Notes: generated from the sequence alone by a model not told the origin. Positions 1-12,957 are shown, counted from the first letter of the stretch. The stretch is DNA of 64,000 nucleotides from Berberis thunbergii (GCA_003290165.1 QNQO01000222.1:1054001-1118000), one strand, 5' to 3'. A program made the numbers and translations.

Positions 1-991
1 CATCCAACGTCCTGCCGCATGCTCAACCTCCCTCCCACAGCACCTGCAACAACTTGAAGATCTCCCGCACGTTTCCCGCCTTTCTCCTTGTTCAAATCGA
101 AACATAAAGGTTGGAGTGCTATCTGCACCCCACCTTTTAACTGTGTACGACCACATAAGAGAGAGGAGAGCTACTGGCACCCCGTAGCGCATAAAAGAAC
201 CCCGACTAGGCTGGTGATGACGTTATTGACATCCAGGAAATCTGATGTACTACCCCACTGGACCTGGCACTGTTTGTAATCTACTGATCTGCTGAGTACC
301 ACCGCACTGAGGCAGCGACAAACCAAAAGAGTTGTATAATTCATTTTAATTTATTTTAATGACTTAAATGCTTAATTGTTAATTACAATTTATTTCAAAA
401 ATTTGATAAATTGCTATCACCTTTCATGTTCGATTATAACTTGATATGTTTGGTAGTTAGATTCACATTTTATCAATATTCAAAGCATGTGCTAAAAGTT
501 ATTAAGCTTAGACTTTAATTAAGTGTGCCTTAAAAAGACACTCAATGCTTGGTAAGAGTTTATTTGCTTGAGATAAATTATTAATGTTTGACAGAAACTT
601 GATATAATTGAAATTCGATTTTAATGATCACATCTTCGGTGCAAGCAATGGATCCTCATCCCTAAAGCTTCTCGTTTATAATTTATGTAATTTAGATTTA
701 AATATATTTGCTAACTCATCGGTGAGTCCATACCGCACAAAATCCATCTCATCCATCTTTTTCTTTTGTTTTATTTTTCTTATTTTTAATTTATTTTAGT
801 TTAGTTTTAAAAACACTGTAACCCCATTTTCTGTAAATTAGTTTAGATAAATTCTAAAATTCAATTGCATCCACTTTCCTCGTGAAATCGACCCGTACTT
901 GCCGTTGTCTACCAATTAGACACCGTGCACTTGCGATTATTACATGTGGGTCAAATTAGCCAGTTTATTTAGGTCGGTTAAGCCTGCAACA
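1..991 (+). repeat. 5' LTR (3' portion) of LTR retrotransposon copy A
   Basis: From about position 60 this stretch matches 6064-6989 almost base for base, and the element lies between the two copies, so this is the downstream part of its 5' LTR. The LTR start lies before the window. The LTR ends at ...AGCCTGCAACA (991). The two LTRs of copy A differ by small indels and many substitutions, clearly more than the LTR pair of copy B, so copy A is older. The open frames inside are not genes. Confidence 0.85.
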
Positions 992-3900
992 ATTTTTTGG
1001 CAGTGTAATTAAATTTAAGATTTATTTTCATTAATTTAAAAAAAAAATTCAGAAAAAAAAGCAATAAATTTTTTTGTTAAGTTCTTTTTACACTCATTTC
1101 ATGTTAGTTGTTTGATTTTGCATAATACACGCTTCTTGAGGAAATTGGACGATCCTGCAAACATCAAGCAAATTTTAATTTTAATTTTTTTTATTTTGTG
1201 AGGAGAGTTTTAATTTTATTTTCACCTTGTTTTACAAGTGTGTGGTGTAATAATTTTTGTAAACTCTATTATTTTCCATTTTTAATCACCTAAAAAAAAC
1301 CCCTAAATTTTCTAAGTCAAAAGAAAATATAGGGAAACAATTTTAATTGTTACCCAATAATTTCTTGTGACTTAGAAATCCGACTTCTAAAACTAAGACC
1401 AGTAATTTGATTGCATATGCTTGTGTGTTTAGTGAAACGGATAAACGGAAGTCGGACATTTTTTTGAATTGTGTTAACTCTTTGTGCAGAGATGTATGCG
1501 CAGACTGTAAGTACTTTTAACTCACGCAACGTATTAGCGACCGGGTGCTTTATGTAATTGTTTGCAATTGTGTGTTGGTTGTTTAAATCATGTAATTGTT
1601 GATACTAAACTTTAGTAATTCATAATAAGCAGACCCAACTTCTAAATAGAAACTGGTGGGACTTGATATCCCCACCTCATCACTCCAACTGTGTGCAACC
1701 AATAGCCAAACATAATTAAAATCAATTAGCAAGTTAGATAGAGCCATCTTTTAGGTACGATGTTCATAAGACAACCAAGACCAAAGTGAATCCAATAATT
1801 TTTGTGTTTGACCAAAGCTAAAAGTGATGATGGGTTTAATCATTCAATGAACTCCAAGGGGCCACTACCACAAGGGTAATTTACCCGGTGCGCCGGGTCA
1901 TAAGTAAGCTACGATCCACAGAAAGGATTGGTGCAACCAACAGTTTTGGTGAGGAACACAAGCCTCAAGTGTACATCTAACGTCACATCGTTCTCACATC
2001 TACTGGCTTATACAGCGGTAGCACAAGGAAGTACTTAATTGGACCATTGTGACCTCCTTCCCTTGTGTGATGATCCGGTTTCTTTGAAACAAAACTCTAG
2101 CCTACTGATTTTGAACTTTGCGCTGTAAAGTGTACACTCTTAGGATCAACTTGTAGCACCCATTGCTCTGTCATAAAGATTATATAAGAAATAATTGTCC
2201 CCAAAGATAAAAAATATAATTGATATCAAAAACGTTGATTGCTTAGGGAGGCATGTTTCTTGTGCATTTATTGGTTGCTAATTGCATGCGAGTTTGTGTG
2301 TATTTTTAGAGTTAGTGATATAAAAAATAAAAAATAAATAAAAAATAAAAAAATGAACACAAGGGATTATCCAGCCTATTTTTTCGAGCAAGTTAATTCA
2401 TTTCTTGACATGCGACGACCTGATTATGATTCATATTGAGATTATTACAACCCAGGTTTAGCCTATCATCTTGACTTCTCATGAGCTCATGGTCAGTACC
2501 ATGAAGGCCCTCTAGACACTCCTCAGACTCCTAAAGCTTTCATTCCTGATAATGAGTCTCAATTTCATCAAGTTGTTCCTCCATCCAACACATCAAGGTT
2601 AGAGGATATTTTGAACCTTTTTATAGAGCGAAAAGGAGAAATGCTTGAGCAAAATGTTAGGATATTACAGAATTGACAGTTATTTCTCAACAAAACTCCC
2701 GAGCTATCCGAAAACTTGAGATGACTGTGAGTCAGATAGCTGAGTCACTTCCTGAGATAGAGTCAGAAAAATTACCTAATCAACCTATTTTTAATCAAAA
2801 GGGTCAATTCGAAATTAGTGGCACATCTGAGTCAGATGATGAAGATGTCCAATGCATTGCTACCCTTAAAAATAAAAAACTTGTTGAAAATCAGGTAGAA
2901 ATGCCTGATATGGGTGTCATTGAGTTGTCTAGACCAATATCTCTATGTGATTCATGTGATGAGCCTAGACCACCTGATATATCCATTGTCTCATCACATT
3001 TCCATTTACTGAGACTACTTTCACCAATCCCTTGTTCTGTAGTGAGGATTTCAATTTTCACCATTCGGTTGAAAAAATTATTCAATCTTCTCATTTGGAA
3101 CCAGACCTAGGATGTTCCCTTTATGGAGAATGCAAGAGTCCTCTGTTGTGTATGATTATTAGTCATTTTTGGGATGTCCTAGTGTATTTGGTGCCCCATG
3201 TGATTGCTATATTTGGGTGGACTGATCCTCAACTATTCAGGTTGTTGATATACAACCATGGACTAAGTGTTTGTCATGTTCTTCCTCTGCACTTTTCGAT
3301 ACACCATTTTTTAGGAAGAATATTTGTCGAGCTGTAACATTAAACCAAACGCTACTGAGAGGCAACCCAACTTTTGTTGTAAGAGTGCATGTTCAGTGTG
3401 TATTTCTATTAACTAATCCACAATTCTTTTGTCTCTGAGCTCTCATCGGTGGATTACTTGTGAGAATTGGTAAAATCTTCACCGTGGTAATACTGTTCTA
3501 ACCTTCTCTCATGTACTTATTTCATTCATTTGTCAAAATTATATTGTTAAACATTGAGGACAATGTTTGGATTAGGTTTGGGGGTAGGGTTCATGAGTTG
3601 GTGAAATTTTTGTAGTGTTTTCTTCTTTTCTTATTCTTAAAAAAATAAAAAATAAAATAAAAAAATTTGTGCTTTTCTGTCAAGAAAACTTGGTCTTTTG
3701 CGATTATGAAAATGGATTTTAAATGTTTTATGCTCAAGAAAATGCAAGCCAACTTGACATATTGGTATATTGATAAAGACTGAAAGTTTAGTATGATCCT
3801 TAAGTTAGATCTAGTTCATAAGATTTTTCAACTCGATTATCTTTGCCCCATGAGCCATGTTAGCATTACTTGAAGTTGATGACAAAAGTATATACTAGAA

Positions 3901-5250
3901 AACATTAGAATAATAGTAGAGCCTTAACCCTGAAAGTTTTGAACCTTTCTATTTTTCCGAGGGTTATACATAAACTTTGATTTTTCTTGAGTCCGTATTA
4001 TCTCGTTGATGATCTCATTATTCTCATTTTTCTGATCAATTGCTTTGTGAATGACATCAAAATTGAAATATTACACTAGAACTTCTTGGCTTATTCAATT
4101 GAGATGTCATAATACTGACCTGAACTTATGAAATGACCTAGGCATTTTTTTTTCCTTTTCTTTAGACCATTAACTAGCCTTTTAACTTACCCATAACATT
4201 AACCTTTTTGTAGCCTTTTGAGCCTTAGAATAACTTTTATTTGTTAACCCATTAACCTTTACCCAACCATTATGGGAATGTGTATGGATGGATATACTTG
4301 GTGTAAAAGGGCATTAAAGAGCAAAATATGAGATATTTCATAAATCCTCTATGTGAAAAAAAAATGATTGTTCAATGAGGATAAAGATGTGAGAATGACT
4401 AAATAATTGATGGTGTGCAACATTGGTTTATTCTTGACAGCCCTAATTGTTCGTGAATGTGTGTACACATTCCTAGAAATTTTTGTTAGAATCCTTTGAC
4501 ATTCCTTATTAACCAATAGCAAAGCACTGTTACAATCCAACAAAGTCCTAGTTGATTTTAGGTAAAGGTTGGTTCCGTAGATGTGGAGATTTAATAACCA
4601 AGACCTATGGTGTTTGATTCAACATTCCCAAAAGTAATTGATATTCCTGTCCATGAGATCATGTTCATTCCATTCTTGAAAAGTCCGTTCTTCATATTAC
4701 TATATGTGAGATGATTGTTTTCTATTATTTACTCTTTTCCTCACATATAAACTAAGTGAAATACCAAATCTCTGAGTATTTTATTGTGAGTGACATGAGA
4801 GGTTTGAAGTCAAAAGAAACTTTCTACAGGAGATTAAGTCATTCTTTTACTCTGAAATGAAAAATTATATTGATAGTGCTATCCACACACACACATTGAG
4901 TTGAGGATGATTGTGAATTTTTTCTAACTTTTGGAGAATATTAAATTATTTGGAGATTTGTTGATACACTAAAATGACATTGTTGGTTTCTTGCATATGT
5001 TGAAGTTTTAAAATAAACACTACTTGACCAAGTTTTGTTGAGTCAGTTATGTTTGTGGGTAACATTTTCTGGAAACCCTCACAAGACTATAACTCGTCCC
5101 CTAGAGGTAATCTAGGGTTCAAAGACTTGTTGCACATTTTCAAAGGTAAGTGCAATCGACGATTCCTGCGAAAGTGACTTAGGATTTTATTTGTGGTTTT
5201 CTTTTATTTGTTTAGCTCGAGGACTAGCAAAATATAGGTTTGGGGGTATT
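992..5250 (+). mobile_element. Internal region of Athila-like LTR retrotransposon copy A (deleted, non-autonomous)
   Basis: This is internal sequence between the two LTRs. Its leader (about 1000-2300) and its 3' non-coding part (about 3400-5250) are homologous, in opposite orientation, to copy B at 26930-28430 and 21640-23700. Just after the LTR, copy B has a tRNA primer-binding site. Copy A instead reads TTTTTTGGCAGTGTAATT, so most of the primer site is deleted. The polypurine tract TAGGTTTGGGGGTATT lies at 5235-5250 directly before the 3' LTR. Only a short decayed gag remnant remains and there is no reverse transcriptase or integrase. Outside that remnant the region holds no gene I can recognise. 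Confidence 0.8.
2355..3340 (+). pseudogene. Decayed gag-protease ORF remnant of copy A
   Basis: Broken reading frames here match the polyprotein of copy B. The stretch ending KNKKLVENQVEMPDMGV corresponds to the copy B linker after the gag region, and the part reading FCSEDFNFHH and WDVLVYLVPHV corresponds to the copy B C-terminus. The gag core and the whole aspartic protease between these parts are missing, so this is an internal deletion derivative. Stops and frameshifts break what is left. It cannot encode a working Gag; the element would depend on a relative. Confidence 0.75.
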
Positions 5251-6989
5251 CGATAATCACATAATTATAACATTATTACATCTTATTATAATTTTGTTAA
5301 TCCTTGTTTTATCTTATTTTAGATTAATTATTAAATTTTTGTGTTTTTGTAGAATTTGGAGCAATAATGAAGAAATCGAAGAAAAATTAAATGAACAAAT
5401 TACAGTGGTGACTTCAGAGAAAGTGGAGGTGAAAATAGCCTAAGCTTATAACCTAAACTCAAAACAAAACCCAAAATCAAACCCTTAAACCCAAAACCAA
5501 ACCCATAAACCCAAACCCAATGCCAAACCCAAAGAATATTCTCCCAATTATCCCATATCCAAAGTTGATTTTACCTTGATTCACTTCATGAATCATCCCT
5601 TTATCTCATCTCTATTCATTTTGTTCATTATCTATAAATACAATAGAAAATGAATGTGAAAGGGAATCAAGCCTCAATAACCAAAAACAAATCCTCCTTC
5701 CTTCACAAAGTGATTTTCATCACACCCATCTCATCACCATCCATCTCTTACTCCCTCTCTGTCCAGACCATCTTCACCTAGCCACCGTCCAGCAACCAAC
5801 CACCGAGCACCACCATCATCCACCATCATAGACCTCGCGCAACACTCCCTGTTTCCACATCACGTTCCCCTCCTTCTCCCAGTTCCATCATGCCACACAG
5901 CCGCCACCACCACCACCGGAGAATGACTCCCTATTTCTCTCTTCCTCACACAATGATTCTCATCACCCTCCACACCGTACGCGCAGCCAGACAGACAACA
6001 CGCATCAGCTGGCCGGCGCAGCACCACGCACACCTGACAGTCCCACCACCCTCCCATAGCCTGAAGATCTCCCGCGCGTTTCCCGCCTATCTCTCTATTC
6101 ATATCGAAGGTGAAAGGTTGGGGTGCTAGCTGCACCCCACCTTTTAACTGTGTACGACCACATAAGAGAGAGGAGCGCTATTGTCACCTTGTAGCGTATA
6201 AGAGCACCCTGGCTAGGTTGGTGATGACATTATTGACATCCTGAAAATCTGATGTACCACCCCACTGGACCTGACACTGTTTGCAATCTGATGATCTGTT
6301 GAGTACCACCGCACCGAGGCGGCGACAAACCAAAAGGGTTGTATAATTTATTTTAGTAACTTAAATGCTTAGTTGTTAATTACAATTTATTTCACAAATT
6401 TGATAAATTGCTTTCACTTTTCATGTTCGATTAAAACTTGATATGTTTGGTAGTTAGATTCACATTTTATCAATATTCAAAGCACGTGCTAAAAATTATT
6501 AAGCTTAGGCTTTGATTTAATGTGCCTTAAAATGACACTTAATGCTTGGTAAGAGTTTATTTGCTTGAGATAAATTGTTAATGTTTGACAAAAACTTGAT
6601 ATGATTGGAATTGGATTTTAATATCACATCTTCGGTGCAAGCAAGGGATCCTCATCCCTAAAGCTTCTCGTTTATAATTTCAGTAATTTAAATTTAAATA
6701 TATTTGCTAACTCATCGGTGAGTCCAAACCCCACAAAATCCATCTCATCCATCTTTTCCTTTCCTTTTATTTTTCTTATTTTTAATATTTTTTTAGTTTA
6801 GTTTTAAAAACACTATAACCCCATTTTCTGTAAATTAGTTTAGGTAAGTTCTAAAATTCAATTGCATCCAACTTTCCTCGTGGAATCGACACGTACTTGT
6901 CGTTGTATAACAGTTAGACACCGTGCACTTGCAGTTATTACAAGTGGGTCAAATTAGCCTGTTTATTTAGGTCAGTTAAGCCCGCAACA
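5251..6989 (+). repeat. 3' LTR of LTR retrotransposon copy A
   Basis: The LTR begins CGATAATCACATAATTATAA (copy B LTRs begin TGATATTCAC, so the canonical TG has become CG) and ends GCCCGCAACA at 6989. Its length is about 1.74 kb. A TATA-like TATAAATA at 5633-5640 is a plausible U3 promoter element. The stretch 5450-5540 is rich in AAACCCA-like repeats. This resembles degenerate telomere sequence but sits inside the LTR. The 3' flank starts TACTT (6990-6994), the presumed target duplication; its partner lies before the window. Confidence 0.85.
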
Positions 6990-6994
6990 TACTT

Positions 6995-8500
6995 CTATTA
7001 CTTTTCTTGGTTTTGTTGCGTCTACTGATGGTGTTCATGGAGATCAGTCGAAAATAGATGCAGTCTTGGAGTGGCCCAAACCAAAAACCTTACACGATGT
7101 CAGAAGTTTCCATGGATTGACATCCTTCTACCGTCGGTACATCAAAAACTTCAGCACTCTGATTGCACCTATCACAGAGTGCCACGAGGGGGGCGTGATC
7201 TTAAGTGGTCCGAGGAAGCAGAGGCAAGTTTTCAACTAGTCAAGCAGAAGATGACAGAAGCACCAGTTTTGGCACTTCTTGATTTTGAAAAGGTGTTTGA
7301 GGTAAATTGTGATGAATTTCGGGTTGGCATTGGTTGTGCTTTGAGTTAGGAAGGACGACCAATAGCATTTTCAGTGAGAAGCTATCAGGTTCAAAAAATA
7401 ATTATTCCACCTATGATCTGGAGTTTTATGCCATAGTTCAGTCCCTAAAACATTGGCATCGCTACCTAGTACAGAGGGAGTTAAGTTTATTCTTGTCACT
7501 GATCATGAGGCCCTGAAATACATTAATGGTCAACACAAGCTGAGTCCACGACATGCCAAGTAGGTGGCATACTTGCAAGAGTTCAAGTTCGCGCTGAGGC
7601 ACCAAGCAGGAAGTCTAAACCGTCGTACGTTACTCCTCACCACCATGAGCACTAGAATTGCAGGATTTGAGGCTTTATCTGATATGTATGCTGCAGATCC
7701 TTCATTCGGAAGAATAGTTCAGTAGGTAACTGATGGTCAACGACATGACTTTATTTTGCATCATGGTTATCTATTTCGTGGATTACAGTTGTGCATTCCA
7801 GATTGTTCACTAAGGTAGCAGATTATTCGTGAACTTCATAATGAGGGTCACTTTGGGTGAGATAAGACGTTGGCCTTGATATCTTCTTCCTATTATTGGC
7901 CCAAATTGACCAGTGATGTGGCTCATTATGTGGAGCGTTGTTATGTGTATCAACGGTCTAAAGGAGTTCTCACTAATGCGGGACTTTACACACCTTTACT
8001 TGTACCTGAGGCCCCTTGTTTTGATGTCCTTATGGACTTTGTGTTGGGCTTACCCCGTACCCAACGGGCCTGGGATTCTTTTTTTTTTTGTCGTTGACAT
8101 GTTTTCCAAGATTGCCCATTTTGTAGCTTGCACAAAAACAATGGATGTTGCCCGGATCACCCATCTTTATTTCAAGGAGATTTTACATTTACATGGTGTT
8201 CCCTGATCCATTACTTCAGATCGTGACGCCAAGTTCATGTGCCATTTCTGGCGGAGTTTATGGAAGAAATTGGGTACGAACTTGACTTTTGGCAGCGCCT
8301 ACCACCCTCAAACATTGACAGACCGAGGTGGTAAACCGCAGTTTGGCGAACCTTTTGAGGAGTTTGGCAGACACTAAACCAAAACAGTGAGATTTGGCGT
8401 TACCTCAGGCAGAATTTTCCTATAACAGGTCGAAGAACAAAACCACAGGAATGAGTCCATTTGAGCCCAATTGGGTAATCTTCTTGTGTTTTTCCCTGTC
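6995..8500 (+). pseudogene. Ty3/gypsy pol fragment (RT end, RNase H, integrase), decayed
   Basis: Translation in shifting plus frames gives, in order, three parts of pol. First is the end of a gypsy reverse transcriptase ([20 protein letters not shown], about 7047-7106). Second is RNase H ([14 protein letters not shown], then YSTYDLEFYAIVQSLKHWHR). Third is a zinc-binding integrase N-terminus and integrase core (YYWPKLTSDVAHYVERC; GLPRTQRAWDSF; SDRDAKF). There are in-frame stops (for example after GCALS at about 7348) and several frameshifts. The fragment is cut at its 5' side by the insertion of copy A at 6990 and at its 3' side by a LINE tail. It is not part of copy A, whose family here shows no pol. 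It is a molecular fossil. Confidence 0.85.
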
Positions 8501-8504
8501 ATTT

Positions 8505-8832
8505 ACGTGTTGCTATTAGCCTACAAAAAAATCGCTATTCTATCCAGCGTCAATTTCCTTTCTATTATGTTTTGGTTTACTTGGTGGTAGGCATTATTAT
8601 GTAAGGCCTATTACTTGGTGAACTAGGTATTTTTAAGGTCAAGTGAGGTAGGAAGCTTTTTTGGCATGGACAGTTTTTAATTCTTGGTTTTTTATGATGT
8701 ATGTCCAATAATTTTATTTCTCGGGTAATGTCGTCATGTACCCCCGACAGGTGTTAAGGATTTTTATCAAGTAATAATGGTCTAGCATCCCATAGGTGCC
8801 CTCCTCACTGGAGTCTAATTTAAAAAAAAAGT
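8505..8832 (+). mobile_element. 5'-truncated LINE, 3' end with short A tail (plus strand)
   Basis: The stretch containing TTTACTTGGTGGTAGGCATT, then TCTCGGGTAATGTCGTCATG, then CACTGGAGTCTAATTT plus a run of A at 8821-8829 is repeated almost word for word at 47020-47333 and, with more changes, on the minus strand near 43040-42945. These are 3' untranslated ends of one LINE family. Nothing coding is left. It is inserted into the CACTA transposase remnant, whose reading frame stops exactly at the A tail. Confidence 0.75.
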
Positions 8833-9706
8833 ATTTAGAACTTAACATTGAAAAATAATTAAAACCATCAGTAGAAAGACCAATTTTGAAATTGCGTGGA
8901 TCAGCTGCAAATGATTCCCATTTATCATTAACCAATCCCCATGTTACAAATTCAACAGGGTGTCGCATTTTTCCATTTTTACTTTTATTATTAAAATGCC
9001 ACCTTAAATCTGCAACCATTTTTTCAGACCTAAACATCCTTTTGTATCTTGAAATTATAGGAAAGTACCTCAAAACTTTTACTGTAATACCTATTCTAAT
9101 CTCTTTGGTCCTATTATTTTGCTTCCATCTTGAAGCACCACATTGAGGACAATCGTCCAAGTCCTTGTACTCTTTTCTAAATAGACAACAGTTGTTCTCA
9201 CAAGCATATCTTTTCATAACAAATCTCAAATAATTTTAGAAACTTTTTAACTGAGTAAAACAACTTCAAAAGTATATTGTCCTATGGAAGCATGCCTGCC
9301 AATGTCTCAAAAAGCTTACTAAAACTTTTATGAGACCATCCACATTGAGTTTTAAGTCGATATAAAACTACAATGGCTGATAGCTTGTTATAATTTAAAC
9401 AGTTCGGGTACAAAGGGGTTTCTACATCTTTTAGTTTTTCTATAAAATCATCAACATGTATGTATCTACTAGGCTCAATGTAGGCTTCATTAACCAACTG
9501 AGTAGGCTTCATATATTCTTCATAAAAAAAGTGGGTAGCTTTATATAAGTTATATGTCTCGTCGTTCCACATTTTTTTAGGAAAGTTGTCATCAATAATT
9601 ATCTGCTCTCCATGCTCATACCAATATTTACTTTGTTTGTACTTGGCATCCATTCCTCTTGTAACCAAATGTTCAACAACAGTACTGCCACACTGATGCT
9701 CTACAT

Positions 9707-10987
9707 TAGGGGTGGGCACGAGACGGGATGGGACGGGATGGGACGAGATATGCCCATCCCTATCCCATCCCATTCATACCGGATCGGGACGGGACGGGAT
9801 GGAAAAACCTCATCCCGACCTCGTCCCATCCCAAACGGGTTCGGGACGGGACGGGATCAGCGTGCTAAGTGAAATTATTAGTGAAGTGAAATTAGTAAAA
9901 TGAAAGTGAAATTATCCAGTGTGCAGTAAATAACAATTTAGACTAGTCGCTTAGTAATTCCATGAAACTGAATCTTTCCCACTGCACGCAATATCCATAA
10001 ATCTAACACATTGTAGGACATTAAGAGAATAATCAATTTCTAAAATTTGCATAAAAATGAGCTTATGTGAGCATTCATAACAGCAGATTAATTTAAGAAA
10101 TTAATATTGTAATGTCAAACCTGCTTCAACGAAATGGGGAATGTAAATTTGCCCGACAACTCCGGCGTCTTTACAATCTCTTTAGTAATTTCTCTCCAAT
10201 TCCTGCAAACCCCAGCAACAGCAATTACATGTTTCCTAGGTGGCCAAGCACTCTCGGACGCCTCTATCCTCATCAACACATCCCTCAAAAGCTCCAGCGG
10301 CATATTCGCCCAACAACTCTGCTTCAAAGCATCAATACTCGGCACTATCAATGCATCATTCACCACCACTCTTTGCGACCTGGATCTCAACCCATACCCA
10401 AGCTTCACATCAAACCCCTTCCTTGAAATACTCCCAAACTCCCCCTTCATATCCTGCAAAATGCTCTTAAAAGACATCCTCACTCCCTCTTCTCCACTCA
10501 ATTAACATAAACAATCTATCTACAAACCCCCAAAAAATCTCATATTTAACCCTGAGCAAACCTTAAATTAAGTAAAATTGAAAACCCATAAAAAAAAACC
10601 TCAAATAATCATAAAAACACCAATCTCTGGTCCAAACAACAAACTTTCACCATGGATTTCTCCCCAAACATGAACTGATTCATCTTAGATCCAATCTGCT
10701 GGAAGGCCTGGGCCTGCTGCAGTTGGAAGCCTGGAAGCCTGAACATTTTATGCAAATGTTCATAAAATAAATAAATAAGTAAATAAAAATATTAATAATT
10801 AATATTAAAAATTTAGTTCGGGACGGGACGGGATTGAAAATCTTCATCCCATCCCATCCCATTCTAGATCGGGACGGGACGGGATCGGGATGAAATTATT
10901 CAATCCCATTAAGACCCGAAAAAATCGGGACGGGACAGGACGGGATCGGGACAGGAACGGGATCGCGGGATGGGATGCCCACCCCTA
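9707..10987. mobile_element. Non-autonomous hAT element with GGGACGGGA subterminal repeats
   Basis: The ends are perfect inverted repeats TAGGGGTGGGC (9707-9717) and GCCCACCCCTA (10977-10987). They are flanked by an 8-bp duplication with one mismatch, CTCTACAT (9699-9706) and TTCTACAT (10988-10995), as expected for hAT insertion. Both subterminal regions (9718-9860 and 10815-10975) are dense in GGGACGGGATGGG-type repeats, in direct and inverted forms. No transposase is present. The interior carries one exon of a Tubby-like F-box gene. It interrupts the TNP2 remnant. Confidence 0.9.
10121..10501 (-). pseudogene. Captured first coding exon of a Tubby-like F-box protein
   Basis: The minus strand encodes an intact N-terminus typical of plant Tubby-like F-box proteins. 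It starts MSFKSILQDMKGEFGSISRK (Met at 10477; an upstream in-frame Met at 10501 adds eight residues), then the F-box helices MPLELLRDVLMRIEASESAW, PPRKHVIAVAGVCRNWREIT and KIVKT-like text ending FTFPISLKQ. A GT splice donor follows at 10120. In the family the F-box binds SKP1 and the C-terminal tubby domain binds phosphoinositides. Here the tubby domain is absent, and the exon lies wholly inside the hAT element. It is therefore a transduplicated fragment, although the exon itself is open. The upstream 10505-10680 could be carried promoter or 5' UTR sequence. Confidence 0.88.
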
Positions 10988-11110
10988 TTCTACATTGCGA
11001 CAATCTATGCAAGGGCATAAGATCATTTTAGGATTTCCCAAGTTGTTTGTAACCATTTTCACAAAATTCCATGTTCCTTTCTCGTACTCGGGATCAGCTC
11101 TATGACAAAA

Positions 11111-12957
11111 AAGACAAGAAAAACATATTGCTCTATGACCTCTGACTTTTCAAATTCAGTAATAAATATCTAACTACGCACAACTAATTTTGTATCTGTA
11201 ACGACCCACTCAACCTTTATCCAACATCATATATTCCTGTAGTACTCAATCCAACAAATTCTAAAATTCAAAAAAATAACTACTCAAGTCCAATTTCATA
11301 TACTAAATAGATATACATATCATTTCTGAAAGCATTACAAACTGGTAGCATAAAAGGTTAAACAAAATGACAAAAAATTAAATTCAGACAACACAGTTAA
11401 ATAGAGTACACTCAATCCTTCTCAGACTACCCTAATATGTATTTCATATTCTTTAAACTCAAAGCCAGTAAATTCTAACCAGTGACCACATTGAAATTAA
11501 ACCAATTCAGAAGAGTAATAGTTTGGTGGAATTTAGATAAAGATCCAAGAATTTCTAAAAGATATTGGTTGAGAACATCGGGTCCCTATAGTTATTAATC
11601 ATAGAACCAACTTAGATGATCTCTTTATCTATGAACAATGTAAATCAACAGATGTTCTTCTACCTGTCATGCCTCACACAAACTTGTTCAAAGTCACATT
11701 ACTCAATAAAATAATGATTTTGCTCCTAACATGAAAAGAGCCAAATTGTAGAAAAGTGCACAAAATGGTTGCAAAGCAGACGTCTCACTCAGGATAAATG
11801 GTCTGCATGGTAATTGAGGGCACAAATTCGGTCCACATTCCCTTATCCAAACACTGCCTACACCAGCTCTTATCATAGTAATTGTTCATTCCGCTTCACT
11901 TCTTTAGTAAACTAAACAAGCATAGGCAGAATCCTAATGTAGATCAGAATTTTTTCAATTTTTATTTTTATTTTTCATTTTAAATTTTTTATTTTCTATC
12001 ATTTTCCACGTTTTCTACCATTTTCTCTTCATTTAATTGCATGTAAACTATCGTTTTAAAATTAGTTTTGGAGATTGAAAAGTGATGCATGTCAAACTAA
12101 ATCTTATTGGTTGTATAAAAATAGATATTTTAATAAATTTAGATAGAGTAAATGGCTAAAAAAAGATAAGGTCATAGGATAAATCAATATTTTAAATAAA
12201 TAAATTAGTACATCGTCCAAAATGTTGTACAATTCTCACTAGTGATAAGTAATTAAAAGAACCATTGCTAGTCTTGTTTACCTTACTTAAGCACATTTTA
12301 TAACTGCAATAGTCTTACGTTAAACCCCTCAATGGCATGAATAAGATATGGAATGTACCCTATGCTCAATGAAAAGAGAGCAATCTTATAGGCTAAGCTC
12401 TGCAAAATTGGGCCTTATATCGAAACCTTTCTTCAACAGATGTCTACTTTGAAATGATTCATATTCAAATAAAGGAGCTTCCAAGTTAAGCACTGCCAAA
12501 TGCTTTGTTTCCATTCCATTCTTTTTTTCAAGGAACTCATTGGAAATAAATTAATAAATCCATCTAGGAAAATTTTATAAAAAATCCTGATTGAACTGGA
12601 TATATACATCACAGGCACATATCAAGTTTAGATGATCCCCAAGGTACTAATTTCAAAAGTTCCTAATGTTTTCTTGAGTGCCTCTGAGCTCTTAACTCAA
12701 GCATAAGTGTTTCTGTTTAGTTCAAGGATTCAACTAAACATCAAAATCCAATTTTTCTATCACATCAAAACATATTACAATGCACTATAAAGAACCTATT
12801 TTGTCCATATAAGTAGTTAAAAATGAAAATGTATTTATGGTAGTTTTTCGTTCTTTGAATTATCCATAAAATGGTCGTGTTATTTAATTTTGTTCAGCTT
12901 TGTCTGTTACTGACCAATCAGGAAACCTATGCCATATTTAACTTTTTTGTCTTACAA
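11111..12957. other. AT-rich stretch without recognised gene
   Basis: Both strands lack reading frames longer than about 60 codons that look coding. There is no terminal-repeat structure or RNA gene that I can support. Its left edge is the TNP2 remnant and its right edge the resistance-gene fragment. Confidence 0.6.

Larger units (their letters stand above)
8833..11110 (-). pseudogene. CACTA (En/Spm) TNP2-type transposase, 5' part, decayed and interrupted
   Basis: Read on the minus strand, the segment 11105-10988 joined to 9706-9290 gives a transposase-associated N-terminal domain (WNFVKMVTNNL, then YKQSKYWYEHGE). Then 9229-8833 gives the start of a Transposase_21 domain (CLFRKEYKDLDDCPQCGASR with its zinc-type cysteines; KVLRYFPIISRYKRMF; KNGKMRHPVEFVTWG; KIGLSTDGFN). 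A stop and a frameshift lie between the two parts at about 9230-9290. A hAT element (9707-10987) and a LINE tail (8505-8832) interrupt it, and the rest of the transposase is absent. In the family this protein cuts CACTA ends; this copy cannot. Which element it belonged to is unclear, since it runs opposite to the Transposase_24 gene at 16083. Confidence 0.85.

Noticed and set aside
5450..5540. AAACCC-rich stretch resembling an interstitial telomere repeat
   Set aside because: The units are irregular (AAACCCA, AAACCCATA, AAACCCAATG) and lie inside the LTR of copy A; no exact TTTAGGG array.
6995..8500. Pol as the missing half of copy A or B
   Set aside because: It lies outside copy A (after its 3' LTR and presumed target duplication) and its motifs resemble another Ty3/gypsy lineage.
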